This document shows, one piece after another, positions 30,315 to 40,684 of a stretch of DNA of 64,000 nt. The DNA is from Hafnia psychrotolerans (GTDB lineage Bacteria; Pseudomonadota; Gammaproteobacteria; Enterobacterales; Enterobacteriaceae): NCBI RefSeq assembly GCF_014639435.1, contig NZ_BMFZ01000002.1:1-64000 (forward strand), read 5' to 3'. The notes beneath the pieces are model-generated. The model was not told the DNA's origin. It saw only the letters and a list, made by a program, of their open reading frames with translations, and did no database searches. The position numbers and the translations under genes were made by a program. Position 1 is the stretch's first letter. Each line of letters starts with the position of its first letter.

Positions 30315-31003
30315 TCGACATGCTGTGGTCCCTGCCCTTAACGCTACTGGTGTTTTTCGCCACGCGTAAACTGGCGGCGAAACTCAAACTCCCGCTGCTC
30401 AATCCGCTGTTGATGTCGATGGTGATCATCATCCCTTTACTGCTGGTGACCCATATTCCTTACGCCCGTTATTTCGCTGGCAGCAAAATACTCAACGACC
30501 TGTTGCAACCCGCCGTCGTCGCGCTGGCGTTCCCTCTTTATGAGCAGTTGCATCAGATCCGCGCCCGCTGGAAGTCGATCATCAGCGTCTGTTTTATCGG
30601 CAGCATGGTGGCGATGGTCAGCGGTACCGCCATTGCATTATGGATGGGTGCCACGCCTGAAATAGCCGCGTCCGTACTACCGAAATCTGTCACCACGCCG
30701 ATAGCCATGGCGACAGCCCAATCCATCAATGGCATACCGGCCATCAGTGCGGTGTGTGTTATTTTCGTCGGAATTTTAGGCGCCGTATTCGGCCACACTA
30801 TTTTGAATATTCTGCAGATCACCACCAAAGCCTCACGCGGCCTGGCGATGGGTACGGCATCGCACGCGCTGGGCACCGCCCGCTGCGCCGAGATGGACTT
30901 TCAGGAAGGGGCATTCAGTTCACTGGCGCTGGTGATCTGCGGGATCATTACCTCGTTGCTGGCGCCGTTTCTGTTCCCGGTGTTATTAGCGGTATTTGGG
31001 TAA
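30311..31003 (+). CDS. yohK: LrgB/CidB-type membrane protein YohK
   Basis: A 230-residue membrane protein of the LrgB family with about seven helices. The conserved core [20 protein letters not shown] and the later [17 protein letters not shown] are intact. It is translationally coupled to yohJ and forms the second half of the pair. E. coli has cdd immediately downstream; it is absent here, where a terminator hairpin and an unrelated small gene follow. Confidence 0.94.
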   Translation: MIDMLWSLPLTLLVFFATRKLAAKLKLPLLNPLLMSMVIIIPLLLVTHIPYARYFAGSKILNDLLQPAVVALAFPLYEQLHQIRARWKSIISVCFIGSMVAMVSGTAIALWMGATPEIAASVLPKSVTTPIAMATAQSINGIPAISAVCVIFVGILGAVFGHTILNILQITTKASRGLAMGTASHALGTARCAEMDFQEGAFSSLALVICGIITSLLAPFLFPVLLAVFG

Positions 31004-31075
31004 GTTCAGAGAGGATTTAACGCTGAAGGTGGGGAGTAAGTCAGGGCCGCTGTAACGCTCACTTCCAGCAGACTA

Positions 31076-31108
31076 AGAACAAGCCAGATTAGTAATCTGG
31101 CTTGTTCT
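31076..31108. terminator. Terminator between yohK and the small secreted protein gene
   Basis: A 15-bp perfect stem, AGAACAAGCCAGATT with its reverse complement, around the loop AGT. It lies between convergent genes, so it probably serves both. Moderate T content follows on the plus strand. Confidence 0.75.
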
Positions 31109-31136
31109 ATAAGTTTTAATAATCGATCGCTATTAA

Positions 31137-31427
31137 TTAGTGTGTTCCTTTCCATTTATTGATCATTTCTTGGGTCACCTCATCTTTATAGCAAATTGGG
31201 CTATATCCTCCAGCACGACTCCAGGCACTTCTTTTGCCACAACGACTGCCATTTCTTGCTGAATTGTACGGGCAAGGACAGTTTCCTGGATAACTTTCTA
31301 TAGACTCGTTGATAATAGATTGTTTTATTGCGCCATCAGATGTTTTTATTGGCTTAGCAGACACAGGTAATGACATAAGAGCAAACATAAAGAGCATAGC
31401 GAATGTCTTGATTTTAGAACTGTGCAT
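31137..31427 (-). CDS. Small secreted cysteine-containing protein, unknown function
   Basis: A 96-residue protein with a clear signal peptide (KIKTFAMLFMFALMSLPVSA, cleaved at SA|K), leaving about 72 mature residues. Four cysteines lie in CPCPYNSARNGSRCGKRSAW and the later SPICYKDEV and may form two disulfides in the periplasm. I recall this motif from scattered hypothetical proteins in accessory regions, with no function assigned. GAGGT precedes the ATG at 31427. It is alone on its strand, with a terminator hairpin just beyond its end. Confidence 0.72.
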   Translation of the reverse strand: MHSSKIKTFAMLFMFALMSLPVSAKPIKTSDGAIKQSIINESIESYPGNCPCPYNSARNGSRCGKRSAWSRAGGYSPICYKDEVTQEMINKWKGTH

Positions 31428-31850
31428 ACGACCTCGTTGCTGTAGGTAAACACAGAATATCTAGCTTTAAATACAATAGCTTCTTGATATAGGTTAATAA
31501 AGCATCAATGAATAAATTTATTCTTAATCCGTGTATTCTTCCTCTCGATAACCCATATCAAAATATTTTTCTGGTTTATCAATAGCCTTTGCCGGTCATT
31601 ACGCCGCAATACCACCTGAATGTTGACTAAAGATTTATTATTGAGGCGCGCTGCGGGAAATAATAAGGCGATCAGTGACAGGCAGGATCAATGAGGTAGA
31701 AAATCGGCTATGTTGTACGCTGATTGGCGCAACAAAAGGTGTTAACGGGTTGTCGCAAAAAGGCGTATGTCACCCGGCTATTAGGTAAACAGAGTGACAT
31801 ACAAAACTGAGCGTACCCGGTTCAAGCATACTCAGAAAAGCGTGTCCAAA
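31428..31850. other. Intergenic stretch between the secreted protein gene and flgL
   Basis: About 420 bases with no convincing ORF on either strand. The first hundred are AT-rich and should contain the promoter of the secreted protein gene. The region marks the edge of the flagellar block. Confidence 0.4.
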
Positions 31851-31871
31851 CGGAGGCATTTCGCCTCCGTC
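31851..31871 (-). terminator. Terminator after flgL
   Basis: ACGGAGGC and GCCTCCGT form an 8-bp stem around ATTTC, 26 bases beyond the flgL stop. On the minus strand only TTTGG follows, so it is a modest terminator closing the flg transcript. Confidence 0.7.
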
Positions 31872-31897
31872 GGTCAAAGCAGGTCAGTATGAAAGGA

Positions 31898-32860
31898 TTA
31901 TGAGTTCATCTTGAAGAGTGACATGCCCTGCATGTTACTGAAGGTTTTGTACGATGCCTGCAATGCAACCTGCTGCAAAGAATATTGTGAAATGACCGCA
32001 GTCCAGTCGGCATCGACCAGCGAGCTGAGTTTGCTGCTGTTGGTCAACGTGCGGTCATCCCCCAGCGAGTCCAGTTTATCGAGTTCACTCAGTTGAGTCC
32101 CCAACTCGGAACGCACAGAAAGTACGTTGTTGAGCGAATTACGCAGGCCACGGTTGGTTTTATCAATCGCGTCGGTGTAATCGGTATCGTTAGGGAAATC
32201 TTCTTTCGCCGTTTTCAACGCCGTCAATGCGGTATCAATGGTCTTAAACAGGTCAGACTCTCCTGTTGTACCGTCCGGCTCTTTTACCGCATCACCCGTC
32301 AACGCATCAAATACCTGCGAACCGGTATGGTTGATAACCATGGTGCGGCTGGCATCGACTTGTTGAGAAATAGATTCTGTGCCGCCGTTGTAGGTCACTG
32401 CACCGGTAGTAGCGTCGGAGGTAAACGGCGGTTTATCACTTTTATAACCGGCAAAAATATAGCGGCCATTACCATCGGTGCTGTTGGCCAGGTTGAGTAT
32501 CTGATCTTTAATACCCTGTAACTTGGTCGCCAATGAGTTACGGTCATCGTTGCTCAGCGTACCGTCACCGGCCTGAACAATCAGTGTTTGCGCATCCTGA
32601 ATACTCGAGGTCACATTTTGCAGAATTGACTCTTCCTGACTCATGCTTTGCGTGGCAAACGTGCGGGCAACACCATACTGTTCGTTCTCAGCCTGTGACT
32701 GCTTAACCATCACTGCCTGCGAGGCGGCCAACGGGTCATCGGAAGGTTTATTCACCTTCAGACCGGTTGAAAGCTGCACGCTGGTATCCTGCCAGCGCGA
32801 TTGCGCATTCATGACGCTGTCCATGTTTTGCTGGTAAATCAAATTTGTACTAAGGCGCAT
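31898..32860 (-). CDS. flgL: Flagellar hook-filament junction protein FlgL (HAP3)
   Basis: A 320-residue structural protein that joins hook to filament, exported by the flagellar type III system. The N-terminal coiled-coil MRLSTNLIYQQNMDSVMNAQ and the leucine/serine-rich C-terminal helices are typical of flagellin-like junction proteins. Its start follows flgK by 33 bases, so both are expected from the sigma-28 promoter upstream of flgK as well as from flgB read-through. Last gene of the flg run. Confidence 0.95.
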   Translation of the reverse strand: MRLSTNLIYQQNMDSVMNAQSRWQDTSVQLSTGLKVNKPSDDPLAASQAVMVKQSQAENEQYGVARTFATQSMSQEESILQNVTSSIQDAQTLIVQAGDGTLSNDDRNSLATKLQGIKDQILNLANSTDGNGRYIFAGYKSDKPPFTSDATTGAVTYNGGTESISQQVDASRTMVINHTGSQVFDALTGDAVKEPDGTTGESDLFKTIDTALTALKTAKEDFPNDTDYTDAIDKTNRGLRNSLNNVLSVRSELGTQLSELDKLDSLGDDRTLTNSSKLSSLVDADWTAVISQYSLQQVALQASYKTFSNMQGMSLFKMNS

Positions 32861-32893
32861 GACATCAGTTCCTTATCGCATCAAAGTGTTTAA

Positions 32894-34561
32894 TTAACGG
32901 ATGTTGATGATCGCGTCGAAAATGGTAGACGCCGTCTGAATCACCTGCGCGTTAGCCAGATAATATTGCTGGTAGCGCTGCAAATCGCCGTACTCTTCAT
33001 CGGTATTCACACCGGAAATTGACTGCTGTTGCGCACTCAGTTGCGTCACGATGTTGGTCTGTGCGGTATTGTTGGTTTTCAGCGTCGACACCTGATTACC
33101 GACGTTACTCACCAGACTGGCGTAAGCCCCTGAGAGTGTCGATTTACCTTCAACCAGCTTGGCGTTTTGTAAGTCGAGCAGTTTCTGTGCATTACGGTTA
33201 TCACTGGCGCCGGCGAGGCCGGTAGTGGGATCCAATTCACTGGCGGCCGCAATTTTAGACGAGTCGGTGATCGCCAGATTCAGGCTGCCAGCTACGCCAC
33301 TGACGGTTTTCACCGTGAAGCTGTCTTTGGCGTTCGCTGTTCCTGTCACTGAGACTTCCAGGCCGTCAAATGCCAGGGTTGGGTTGCCTGAGGCATCCGT
33401 CCCCGCCGTTGGCGTGATTTTTGTACCGTCTGACGAGCGGGTCGCGCTCCAGGCCGTGCCATCATAAGACACCACGTAATCGCTGGCTTTCACCGCTGAT
33501 ACATCACTGAACGTAGTGCTAAGCACTGCTGAGCCGGTGTTTTTAGTATTCGACACGGTCGCTGGCTGATTGAAGCTGAAGAAATCGCCTCCCGCCTCGC
33601 TGTTCATATCGAAGCCACCTTTGTTGACGGTGTTGAAGCTGTCGCCCAACGAGAGTGCCAACTGCCCTAATTGGTTAATCGCGGGTTCGAGGTTGTCTTT
33701 ACGAAACTGCAGTACTCCGCCTAGCGCTCCCGTTGTGATACGGCTTTCAGCGATCTCCGATACAGTGCCGTCCGGCTGAGTCACCCCTACGGTCAGTTTA
33801 CTGGTGTCCGCGCTGGAGGCGATAGCCACGATAGTGCGGGTGTTGGAACCTTGAACTAACGGCACGCCGTTGGCAAAAGAGACGTTATACGCATCGCCAT
33901 CCTGCTGGGTAACCGTGACGCCCACGATATCGTTGAGCTGGCTGACCATCTGATCACGCTGGTCGAGAAGCGCGTTAGGTTCCTGACCCGTGCTACCCCG
34001 AGTGGTCGTAATTTGGGTATTGAGCTTAGCAATCTGCGCCGCAAAGTTGTTGACCTGATTAACGTTATCAGTGATCTGCTGATTCACACCGCTGCTCATA
34101 TCGGCCAGATATTTTGCTGAACTGTTAAATTGAGCGGTCATACCCTGTGCTTGTCCGAGTACCGCCTGGCGCGCGGCGCTGTCGCCTGAGTTACTGGTCA
34201 GCGTTTGCAGGCCGGTGAAAAATTTCTGCATGGTAGTCGCCAGGCTGGTCGTCGTGTCTGACAACAGATTGTCAATCTGACCGGCCTGCGAGGACTGCGT
34301 AGTCAGCGCGCTATTAACGGTGCTGGCACTCATTAACTGATTGACAATAAAGGCATTATATTCGCGATTAACACTGCTGACGTTGACGCCGTTACCGATG
34401 TAGCCTGCCGCCGTACTCGTCCCATTGCTCTGGGCAATGATTGCCGTCTGGCGGTTATAACCGGCCACGCTGACGTTGGCGATGTTATTACTGACCGTAC
34501 TGAGCGCAGCCTGCGCCGCATTCAGCCCGCTCATTGCGGTATTGATCAAGCTGTTGGACAT
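32894..34561 (-). CDS. flgK: Flagellar hook-associated protein FlgK (HAP1)
   Basis: A 555-residue junction protein, the first to assemble on the hook. The N-terminus SLINTAMSGLNAAQAALSTV and the FlgBC-rod-type motif SNNIANVSVAGYNRQ are intact, as is the C-terminal helix (YQQYYLANAQVIQTASTIFD). The middle is the variable domain. A clear sigma-28-type promoter lies about 120 bases upstream, so it belongs to the late class and waits for FlgM export. Confidence 0.96.
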   Translation of the reverse strand: MSNSLINTAMSGLNAAQAALSTVSNNIANVSVAGYNRQTAIIAQSNGTSTAAGYIGNGVNVSSVNREYNAFIVNQLMSASTVNSALTTQSSQAGQIDNLLSDTTTSLATTMQKFFTGLQTLTSNSGDSAARQAVLGQAQGMTAQFNSSAKYLADMSSGVNQQITDNVNQVNNFAAQIAKLNTQITTTRGSTGQEPNALLDQRDQMVSQLNDIVGVTVTQQDGDAYNVSFANGVPLVQGSNTRTIVAIASSADTSKLTVGVTQPDGTVSEIAESRITTGALGGVLQFRKDNLEPAINQLGQLALSLGDSFNTVNKGGFDMNSEAGGDFFSFNQPATVSNTKNTGSAVLSTTFSDVSAVKASDYVVSYDGTAWSATRSSDGTKITPTAGTDASGNPTLAFDGLEVSVTGTANAKDSFTVKTVSGVAGSLNLAITDSSKIAAASELDPTTGLAGASDNRNAQKLLDLQNAKLVEGKSTLSGAYASLVSNVGNQVSTLKTNNTAQTNIVTQLSAQQQSISGVNTDEEYGDLQRYQQYYLANAQVIQTASTIFDAIINIR

Positions 34562-34684
34562 AATTTTTTTATCCCAAAGTGACGCCGGCTGACGTTTTTA
34601 TAGATTTAAGTGTTGTGAAAATCGGGAGCACTCCCTATTCCCCTACAGGTCTTTAAACGGCTATTTATTTCTAAACTAGAAGTG

Positions 34685-34711
34685 TTATCGGCGTCGGCTG
34701 ACGGAACTTGA
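34685..34711 (-). promoter_or_regulatory. Sigma-28 (FliA) promoter for flgKL
   Basis: On the minus strand the sequence reads TCAAGTTC, 11 bases, GCCGATAA. The consensus is TAAAGTTT-N11-GCCGATAA, so the -10 box is perfect and the -35 box matches at six of eight positions. It is placed just past the flgJ stop, where flgK promoters are expected. Confidence 0.85.
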
Positions 34712-34721
34712 GGGTTGATTG

Positions 34722-35672
34722 TCAGAAAATCTTACTCAAATCTGTGCTGTAAGCTTTTACCGCTTGGTGGCCTGCCCCTTTGATTTTCTGAATGACGCTG
34801 ACCAGCTTGTCGGCATAGTTCGGATCAGTGGCATAACCCGCAGCCTGTAAGGCATGAGCGGCCTGTTCAGGCGTTGCTGCAGCCATGACCTGGGCATAGC
34901 GCGGGTTGTTGGTCAGCAGTTTCACGTAGTCGCCAATGGCCTCGACGTAAGAACCATAGACGCGGAAACTGGCCTGTACTTTTTTTGCCACGCCATCGGT
35001 GTATTCCGTGGTCGTGATATTGGTGGTTGGCCCATCCCAACTGCTGCCGGCTTTGATACCAAAGAGGTTGTAACTCTGTTTGCCATTCGTAGTGGGGATC
35101 TCTCGCTGCCCCCAGCCTGACTCCAGCGCCGCCTGCGCCAAAATCAGCTGGTGAGAGATACCACTCTCTTTGCTGGCGACCTGCGCCGGAACACTCAGAC
35201 GCGACACAAACTGCCCACTGTCCTGCCCCAGTGGCGCGCCGCCGGAGGTTCGGTCTGGCGCATTGGGAATGGCTTTGCGGATCATCTGTTCCATGGCCAG
35301 CACCGGCATCGTGTTCAGCACCTCTTTATCCAGCGCCATCGGGACTGTCCCGGCCATTTCAGAGGGTTCCGGGTTACCGCCGGTCATCTGTTTGACCATC
35401 ATTTCAGCCATACCAAGTCCTTTGGCTGACATGTTCTGGGCAATTTGCTGATCGTACATCGATGTATAAAGCCGGGTCTGATCGCTGCTGAGCAGGCCAT
35501 CCTGCGGTAAGGCTGAACGCATGCTTTTAAGCATCATCTGCACGAAGACGCCCTCGAACTGCTTAGCGACTTCCGCAATATGTGCCTGCGGATCTTTCTG
35601 TACCGCCAGCTTCAGTGTATTCAGCGACTGCGTTTCATACGCCGCCCCAGACATCGACATCAAATCGCTCAT
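34722..35672 (-). CDS. flgJ: Rod-assembly protein and muramidase FlgJ
   Basis: A 316-residue two-domain protein. The N-terminal part (FEGVFVQMMLKSMRSALPQD) is the rod-capping chaperone. The C-terminal part from about residue 150 is a glucosaminidase-type peptidoglycan hydrolase (LILAQAALESGWGQREIPT, with its catalytic Glu in ALESGWG, and SYNLFGIKAGSSW) that opens the wall for the rod. Its ATG overlaps the flgI stop by one base (TAATG). Confidence 0.95.
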   Translation of the reverse strand: MSDLMSMSGAAYETQSLNTLKLAVQKDPQAHIAEVAKQFEGVFVQMMLKSMRSALPQDGLLSSDQTRLYTSMYDQQIAQNMSAKGLGMAEMMVKQMTGGNPEPSEMAGTVPMALDKEVLNTMPVLAMEQMIRKAIPNAPDRTSGGAPLGQDSGQFVSRLSVPAQVASKESGISHQLILAQAALESGWGQREIPTTNGKQSYNLFGIKAGSSWDGPTTNITTTEYTDGVAKKVQASFRVYGSYVEAIGDYVKLLTNNPRYAQVMAAATPEQAAHALQAAGYATDPNYADKLVSVIQKIKGAGHQAVKAYSTDLSKIF

Positions 35673-36781
35673 TAGATGATTTCCAAATCAGCACGTAAAC
35701 AGCCAGCGGTTTTCATCGCCTGCAAGATAGACATCAGATCGATGGGTGTCGCACCCAACGCGTTCAGTGTGCGCACCACATTATTCAGGCTGGCGCTGGA
35801 CCGCACTTGTTGCAGTGCGCCACCAGACTGACGAACGGAAATGTTGGTGTTGGGTGTCACCACGGTCTGACCGCCACCCAATGGCGTGTTCGGCTGGCTG
35901 ACTTCATTCTGACGGTCAACGACTACGGAAAGATTCCCCTGTGCCACAGCACAAGAATCAAGCGTAACATCGCGGTTCATGACCACGGAGCCGGTGCGCG
36001 AGTTGATGATCACTTTGGCATCCATCGGACCGACATTGACTTCAACATTTTGGATTTGAGCCAATACACGGACCTGCGAGCTATTGCCGCGCGGCACCAT
36101 CACCCGAATATTGCGCGCATCCAACGCACTGGCGGAACCCAGGCCGCCCTGGCGGTTAATCGCATCGCTGACCTGCTGCGCCAAATTGAAATCTTCGTCA
36201 TTGAGTACCAGATTGATCACGCCTTCAGCACCGAAGGTGTTTGGCAATTCACGTTCAATGGTCGCGCCCGCAGTGATGCGTCCGCCGGAGAGTTGGTTGA
36301 CGGTGACACTGCTACCGCCAGACGATGCGCCTGCCCCACCCACCAGTACGTTACCCTGCGCCAGCGCGTAAACCTGATTGTCCACGCCTTTGAGTGGAGT
36401 CATCAGCAATGTGCCGCCACGAATGCTTTTGGCGTTACCCATAGAAGAAACCACCACATCGATGGTCTGGCCGCTTTTGGAGAACGGCGGCATTTTTGCC
36501 GTGACCATCACCGCCGCAACGTTTTTCAACTGCATGTTGGTGCCAGCAGGCACCGTGATCCCCAACTGGGACAACATGTTGGTCAGTGTTTGGGTCGTGA
36601 ACGGCGTTTGGGTGGTCTGGTCACCGGAACCGTCCAGCCCCACCACCAGCCCGTAGCCGATCAGGGCGTTATCACGCACACCTTGCACGCTGGCAAGGTC
36701 ACGGATACGTTCGGCGAAAGCCGGCAGCGCGACGAAAGCTGATAGCGTTATGCACAATAGCGCGGTACTAAATTTTCGCAT
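35672..36781 (-). CDS. flgI: Flagellar P-ring protein FlgI
   Basis: A 369-residue periplasmic protein forming the ring around the rod in the peptidoglycan. The signal peptide ends at AFA|E, followed by the conserved [20 protein letters not shown]. It ends in the typical [20 protein letters not shown]. Export is by Sec rather than the flagellar system. It lies 9 bases after flgH and overlaps flgJ by one base. Confidence 0.96.
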   Translation of the reverse strand: MRKFSTALLCITLSAFVALPAFAERIRDLASVQGVRDNALIGYGLVVGLDGSGDQTTQTPFTTQTLTNMLSQLGITVPAGTNMQLKNVAAVMVTAKMPPFSKSGQTIDVVVSSMGNAKSIRGGTLLMTPLKGVDNQVYALAQGNVLVGGAGASSGGSSVTVNQLSGGRITAGATIERELPNTFGAEGVINLVLNDEDFNLAQQVSDAINRQGGLGSASALDARNIRVMVPRGNSSQVRVLAQIQNVEVNVGPMDAKVIINSRTGSVVMNRDVTLDSCAVAQGNLSVVVDRQNEVSQPNTPLGGGQTVVTPNTNISVRQSGGALQQVRSSASLNNVVRTLNALGATPIDLMSILQAMKTAGCLRADLEII

Positions 36782-36790
36782 GTTTGCCTC

Positions 36791-37513
36791 TTAGTACGGC
36801 GAGAGATTAAGGAAGAACCGCTGCAACCAGCCCATGTTCTGCGCTTCATTGATGTAGCCGTTACCCACATATTCGATACGGGCGTCGGCCACCTGCGTTG
36901 ACACCACCGAGTTGGATCCGCTGATGGTGCGCGGATTGACTACGCCGGAGAAGCGGATAAATTCAGTGCCCTGATTGATTTCGATCTGTTTCTCACCCAC
37001 GACGCGTAGGTTACCGTTCGCCAGCACTTCGCTGACCGTCACGGTCAATGTGCCGCTGAAGGTATTATTGGCCGCAGCACCGCCTTTACCACCAAAGGTG
37101 TTGTCGCCGGACATGTCCATGTCAGCGCGGGCATTACCAAATAAGCCTTCGAGATAGCGCGGCGTCACGGCGGCAGAAAATTTACTGGAACCATTGCGGC
37201 TGGCATTAGCGGAAGAGCTTTTGCTGGCGCTCACGTTTTCCTGTAACACAAGGGTCAGGGTATCGCCGATATTGCGTGGTCGGCGATCTTCAAATAGAGG
37301 CTGATAGCCATAATTCATCGGCTGAACGGACTGGAAAATCGAGCCGTTTGGAACCGGTGGCGCTGCGGGGGCCGGTTGTGCCGACGTTGTGCCTTCTACC
37401 AGCGGTTTATGCGGTAAATACGCGCAACCGTTGAGCAACAAAGTTACCAAAAGCGGCACGACCAACACAGCAGGCCGTTGAGCGGCTGCGCTGTTTACCG
37501 ACGTTAATTTCAT
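36791..37513 (-). CDS. flgH: Flagellar L-ring lipoprotein FlgH
   Basis: An outer-membrane lipoprotein of about 240 residues that forms the L ring. The lipobox is LLNGC with the lipidated Cys at residue 30, followed by the conserved [20 protein letters not shown] and, at the end, [20 protein letters not shown]. The start is uncertain: the ATG at 37513 has a poor site, a GTG at 37522 has AAGGCG at good spacing, and the frame stays open to an ATG at 37570. All give the same mature protein. It is separated from flgG by an unusually large gap. Confidence 0.92.
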   Translation of the reverse strand: MKLTSVNSAAAQRPAVLVVPLLVTLLLNGCAYLPHKPLVEGTTSAQPAPAAPPVPNGSIFQSVQPMNYGYQPLFEDRRPRNIGDTLTLVLQENVSASKSSSANASRNGSSKFSAAVTPRYLEGLFGNARADMDMSGDNTFGGKGGAAANNTFSGTLTVTVSEVLANGNLRVVGEKQIEINQGTEFIRFSGVVNPRTISGSNSVVSTQVADARIEYVGNGYINEAQNMGWLQRFFLNLSPY

Positions 37514-37576
37514 GGTCACCACAGAGATCGCCTTAGTCTTCGAAATATCGACATTTATTACTGAGGGCATAGCACC

Positions 37577-37708
37577 TTAAATGGTCTGCATGACCCCACT
37601 TGAGTCAATAACAAACCCCATCAATTCTTCTCGCTGCATCAACGCGGCCACGGCGTCACCCCCGGTAGCTCGTATCAATAAGTGACCGGCGTTTACGCAG
37701 GCAGCCAC
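37577..37708 (-). CDS. Possible small ORF in the flgG-flgH gap
   Basis: A 43-codon frame from a GTG runs to TAA just before the flgH region, coding for MAACVNAGHLLIRATGGDAV and ending VIDSSGVMQTI. The frame also stays open upstream to the end of flgG. It has no clear ribosome site and I do not recognise the product. It is listed because the flg genes are otherwise tightly packed and this gap of about 220 bases needs an explanation. It could equally be an untranslated spacer. Confidence 0.25.
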   Translation of the reverse strand: MAACVNAGHLLIRATGGDAVAALMQREELMGFVIDSSGVMQTI

Positions 37709-37737
37709 CGCAGAAGCAGCGCGAAGAATACCGGGGA

Positions 37738-38538
<801 letters not shown>

Positions 38539-38541
38539 TCA

Positions 38542-39297
38542 TCAGCTCAACGACAGCAGTGCATTGGCGCGTTGCTCGTTTTCATCCACGCTGTGGATGA
38601 CCTTCATCTGCATTTCGAAACGGCGGGCGTTGGCTATCATGTCAACCATGGTCTCGACAGGTTTGACGTTGCTGCCTTCAAGCGTGCCTGGCATCACGTG
38701 GATACTCGGATCAGCTTGCAGGGCATTTCCCCTGGCCTGCGCCGTCGCGGGGGTCAGACGAAACATGCCATCATCACCACGCGCCACTTCGTTACCTGCC
38801 GCCTTGACCAATTTCAGCTTACCGAGCTGGCCCATCGTGTTCGGATCCGCCCCCGCTTCGAGCACTGCAATCGTGCCATCAGACGAGATGGTCAACTGCG
38901 CATTCGGTGGCACTTCGATCGGGCCGTTATCGCCCATGACCGGATTGCCCTGAATCGTCAGCTGGTTGGTCGGCGACACCTGAATGTCACCGTTACGGGT
39001 ATAGGCTTCAGAACCGTCAGGCATCTGCACCGCAAGAAAGCCATCCTGCTGCAGCGCCACGTCCAGCGGGCGTCCGGTGTAGTTAAGCTGTCCCGGCGTC
39101 ATGTCAGCGCCCGGCGTTGAGGCCGTCACCAGTGTACGTGTTTCGAGACTTGGCCCGTTCACCGGCACGGCACGCAGAGCCATCAGTTGTGCGCGGAAAC
39201 CTGACGTTGAAGCATTCGCCAGATTACTCGCGGTAACTGCCTGCTGGTTGAGCGTCTGGCTGGCGGCGCCCATTGCGGTGTAGATTGCGCGATCCAT
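38542..39297 (-). CDS. flgF: Flagellar proximal rod protein FlgF
   Basis: A 251-residue proximal rod subunit with the family N-terminus (AIYTAMGAASQTLNQQAVTA and SNLANASTSGFRAQ) and the closing VETMVDMIANARRFEMQMK helix. It lies between hook gene flgE (33-base gap) and flgG, all in the class II operon activated by FlhDC. Confidence 0.96.
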   Translation of the reverse strand: MDRAIYTAMGAASQTLNQQAVTASNLANASTSGFRAQLMALRAVPVNGPSLETRTLVTASTPGADMTPGQLNYTGRPLDVALQQDGFLAVQMPDGSEAYTRNGDIQVSPTNQLTIQGNPVMGDNGPIEVPPNAQLTISSDGTIAVLEAGADPNTMGQLGKLKLVKAAGNEVARGDDGMFRLTPATAQARGNALQADPSIHVMPGTLEGSNVKPVETMVDMIANARRFEMQMKVIHSVDENEQRANALLSLS

Positions 39298-39330
39298 AGT
39301 GCGTTCCTGTTCCGTCTGTCATTGCTACGT

Positions 39331-40581
39331 TTAACGCAGGTTGACCAGCGTGTTGAGAATGGAGTCCTGCGTTTTGATGGTTTGCGAATTCGCCTGGTAG
39401 TTACGCTGGGCGACAATCATGTTGACCAGTTCCTTACTCAAATCGACGTTCGACGCTTCCAGCGCACCACTGGTAATGTTGCCAAACCCCCCCGCACCGG
39501 CCACGCCAGTGATCGGCTGACCGGAAGACTGTGAGGAGGACCACACATTGTCGCCTTCGGATTTCAGACCTTCAGGGTTGGAGAAATTGCTCAACACGAT
39601 CTGGCCCAGCAGTTGGGTTTGCTGGTTGGAGTAAACACCAGATATGGTGCCGTCATCGTTGATCTGATAACCGGTCATCTGACCTGCTGCATAGCCGTCC
39701 TGCATCAGCGTACCGATGCTGTTGCTGCCAGTATTCTGCTGAATACTGCCCTGGAAGCTGAGTGCCACCGTTTGTGGCGTGGCTGCACCGTTGGTGGCCG
39801 TATCCATTGGCAGCGTCAGTGGGATCGCCGGGTTGCTCACGACGCCAGCCGCATCAGCAGTACTGGTTAAGATACCGCTCGTGCTGAAGTTCAGGCTGCC
39901 GATTTTGCCCGCGGCAGAACCCGCGACGCTACTGTCCTGGGCGTAAACATCCCATGAGTTCGCCACCGTGGCCGACTTAACAAAGTACATATTGTTGTCG
40001 TGCGCATTACCCAATGAGTCATAGGTCGTAATGGTATTGACGTAGTTATAGCTGGTGGGATCTGAACTATTGAACGTCGCCGTGGTGGGCGTCTTGTCCG
40101 TGGAGTTCAGGTTAGCGGCCATGGTGGCCGTAGTTGAGGCTTTGGCGATCATCATAGTGTTGGGAATATTCAACGCCACTGGCTGCGCGCCCTGCGCGAT
40201 AGTCGGTGGTGTCCCCGTGGCCGGATAACCGGTCAGACTCAGACCCTGCGAGTTCACCAGATTGCGGTTTTCATCGAGGGAGAGTTGGCCGTTACGGGAG
40301 TAAAATACCCCGCCGCTGGCGTCGGTCAGGCGGAAGAAGCCGTTACCGCTCAATGCGACATCCAGACCACGGTTCGTGGTGGTGGTGGTGCCGTCACTGA
40401 AGTCCTGAGTAATGGCGGCAACTTTGACGCCCATACCGGTTTGTGAACCGGCAAACATATCGGCAAAAGAAGCGGTCGCTGATTTAAAGCCAGACGTGGC
40501 GGAGTTGGCAATGTTATTACCAATGACATCCAGGTTTGACGATGCTGCGTTCAGGCCGCTGACTGCTTGGGAAAAGCTCAT
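39331..40581 (-). CDS. flgE: Flagellar hook protein FlgE
   Basis: A 416-residue hook subunit. It has the conserved ends (SFSQAVSGLNAASSNLDVIG and NVDLSKELVNMIVAQRNYQA) that pack in the axial core, with variable middle domains exposed on the surface. Hook length is set by FliK outside this window. It follows flgD by 103 bases. Confidence 0.97.
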   Translation of the reverse strand: MSFSQAVSGLNAASSNLDVIGNNIANSATSGFKSATASFADMFAGSQTGMGVKVAAITQDFSDGTTTTTNRGLDVALSGNGFFRLTDASGGVFYSRNGQLSLDENRNLVNSQGLSLTGYPATGTPPTIAQGAQPVALNIPNTMMIAKASTTATMAANLNSTDKTPTTATFNSSDPTSYNYVNTITTYDSLGNAHDNNMYFVKSATVANSWDVYAQDSSVAGSAAGKIGSLNFSTSGILTSTADAAGVVSNPAIPLTLPMDTATNGAATPQTVALSFQGSIQQNTGSNSIGTLMQDGYAAGQMTGYQINDDGTISGVYSNQQTQLLGQIVLSNFSNPEGLKSEGDNVWSSSQSSGQPITGVAGAGGFGNITSGALEASNVDLSKELVNMIVAQRNYQANSQTIKTQDSILNTLVNLR

Positions 40582-40684
40582 GGTCTGCTCCGTATTTTAT
40601 ATGTAGTCAAATGCGTTAAGGTTCGGGAAATCATTCGTTCTGCTCTGTGCCCCAGCCCTTCGTAGGCGTGGACACGGAAGGCGA

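Noticed and set aside
35807-36742. A 311-codon plus-strand frame opposite flgI
   Set aside because: It covers the same bases as flgI, which matches its family along its whole length. The opposite frame has unusual His/Arg-rich content and no start signal.
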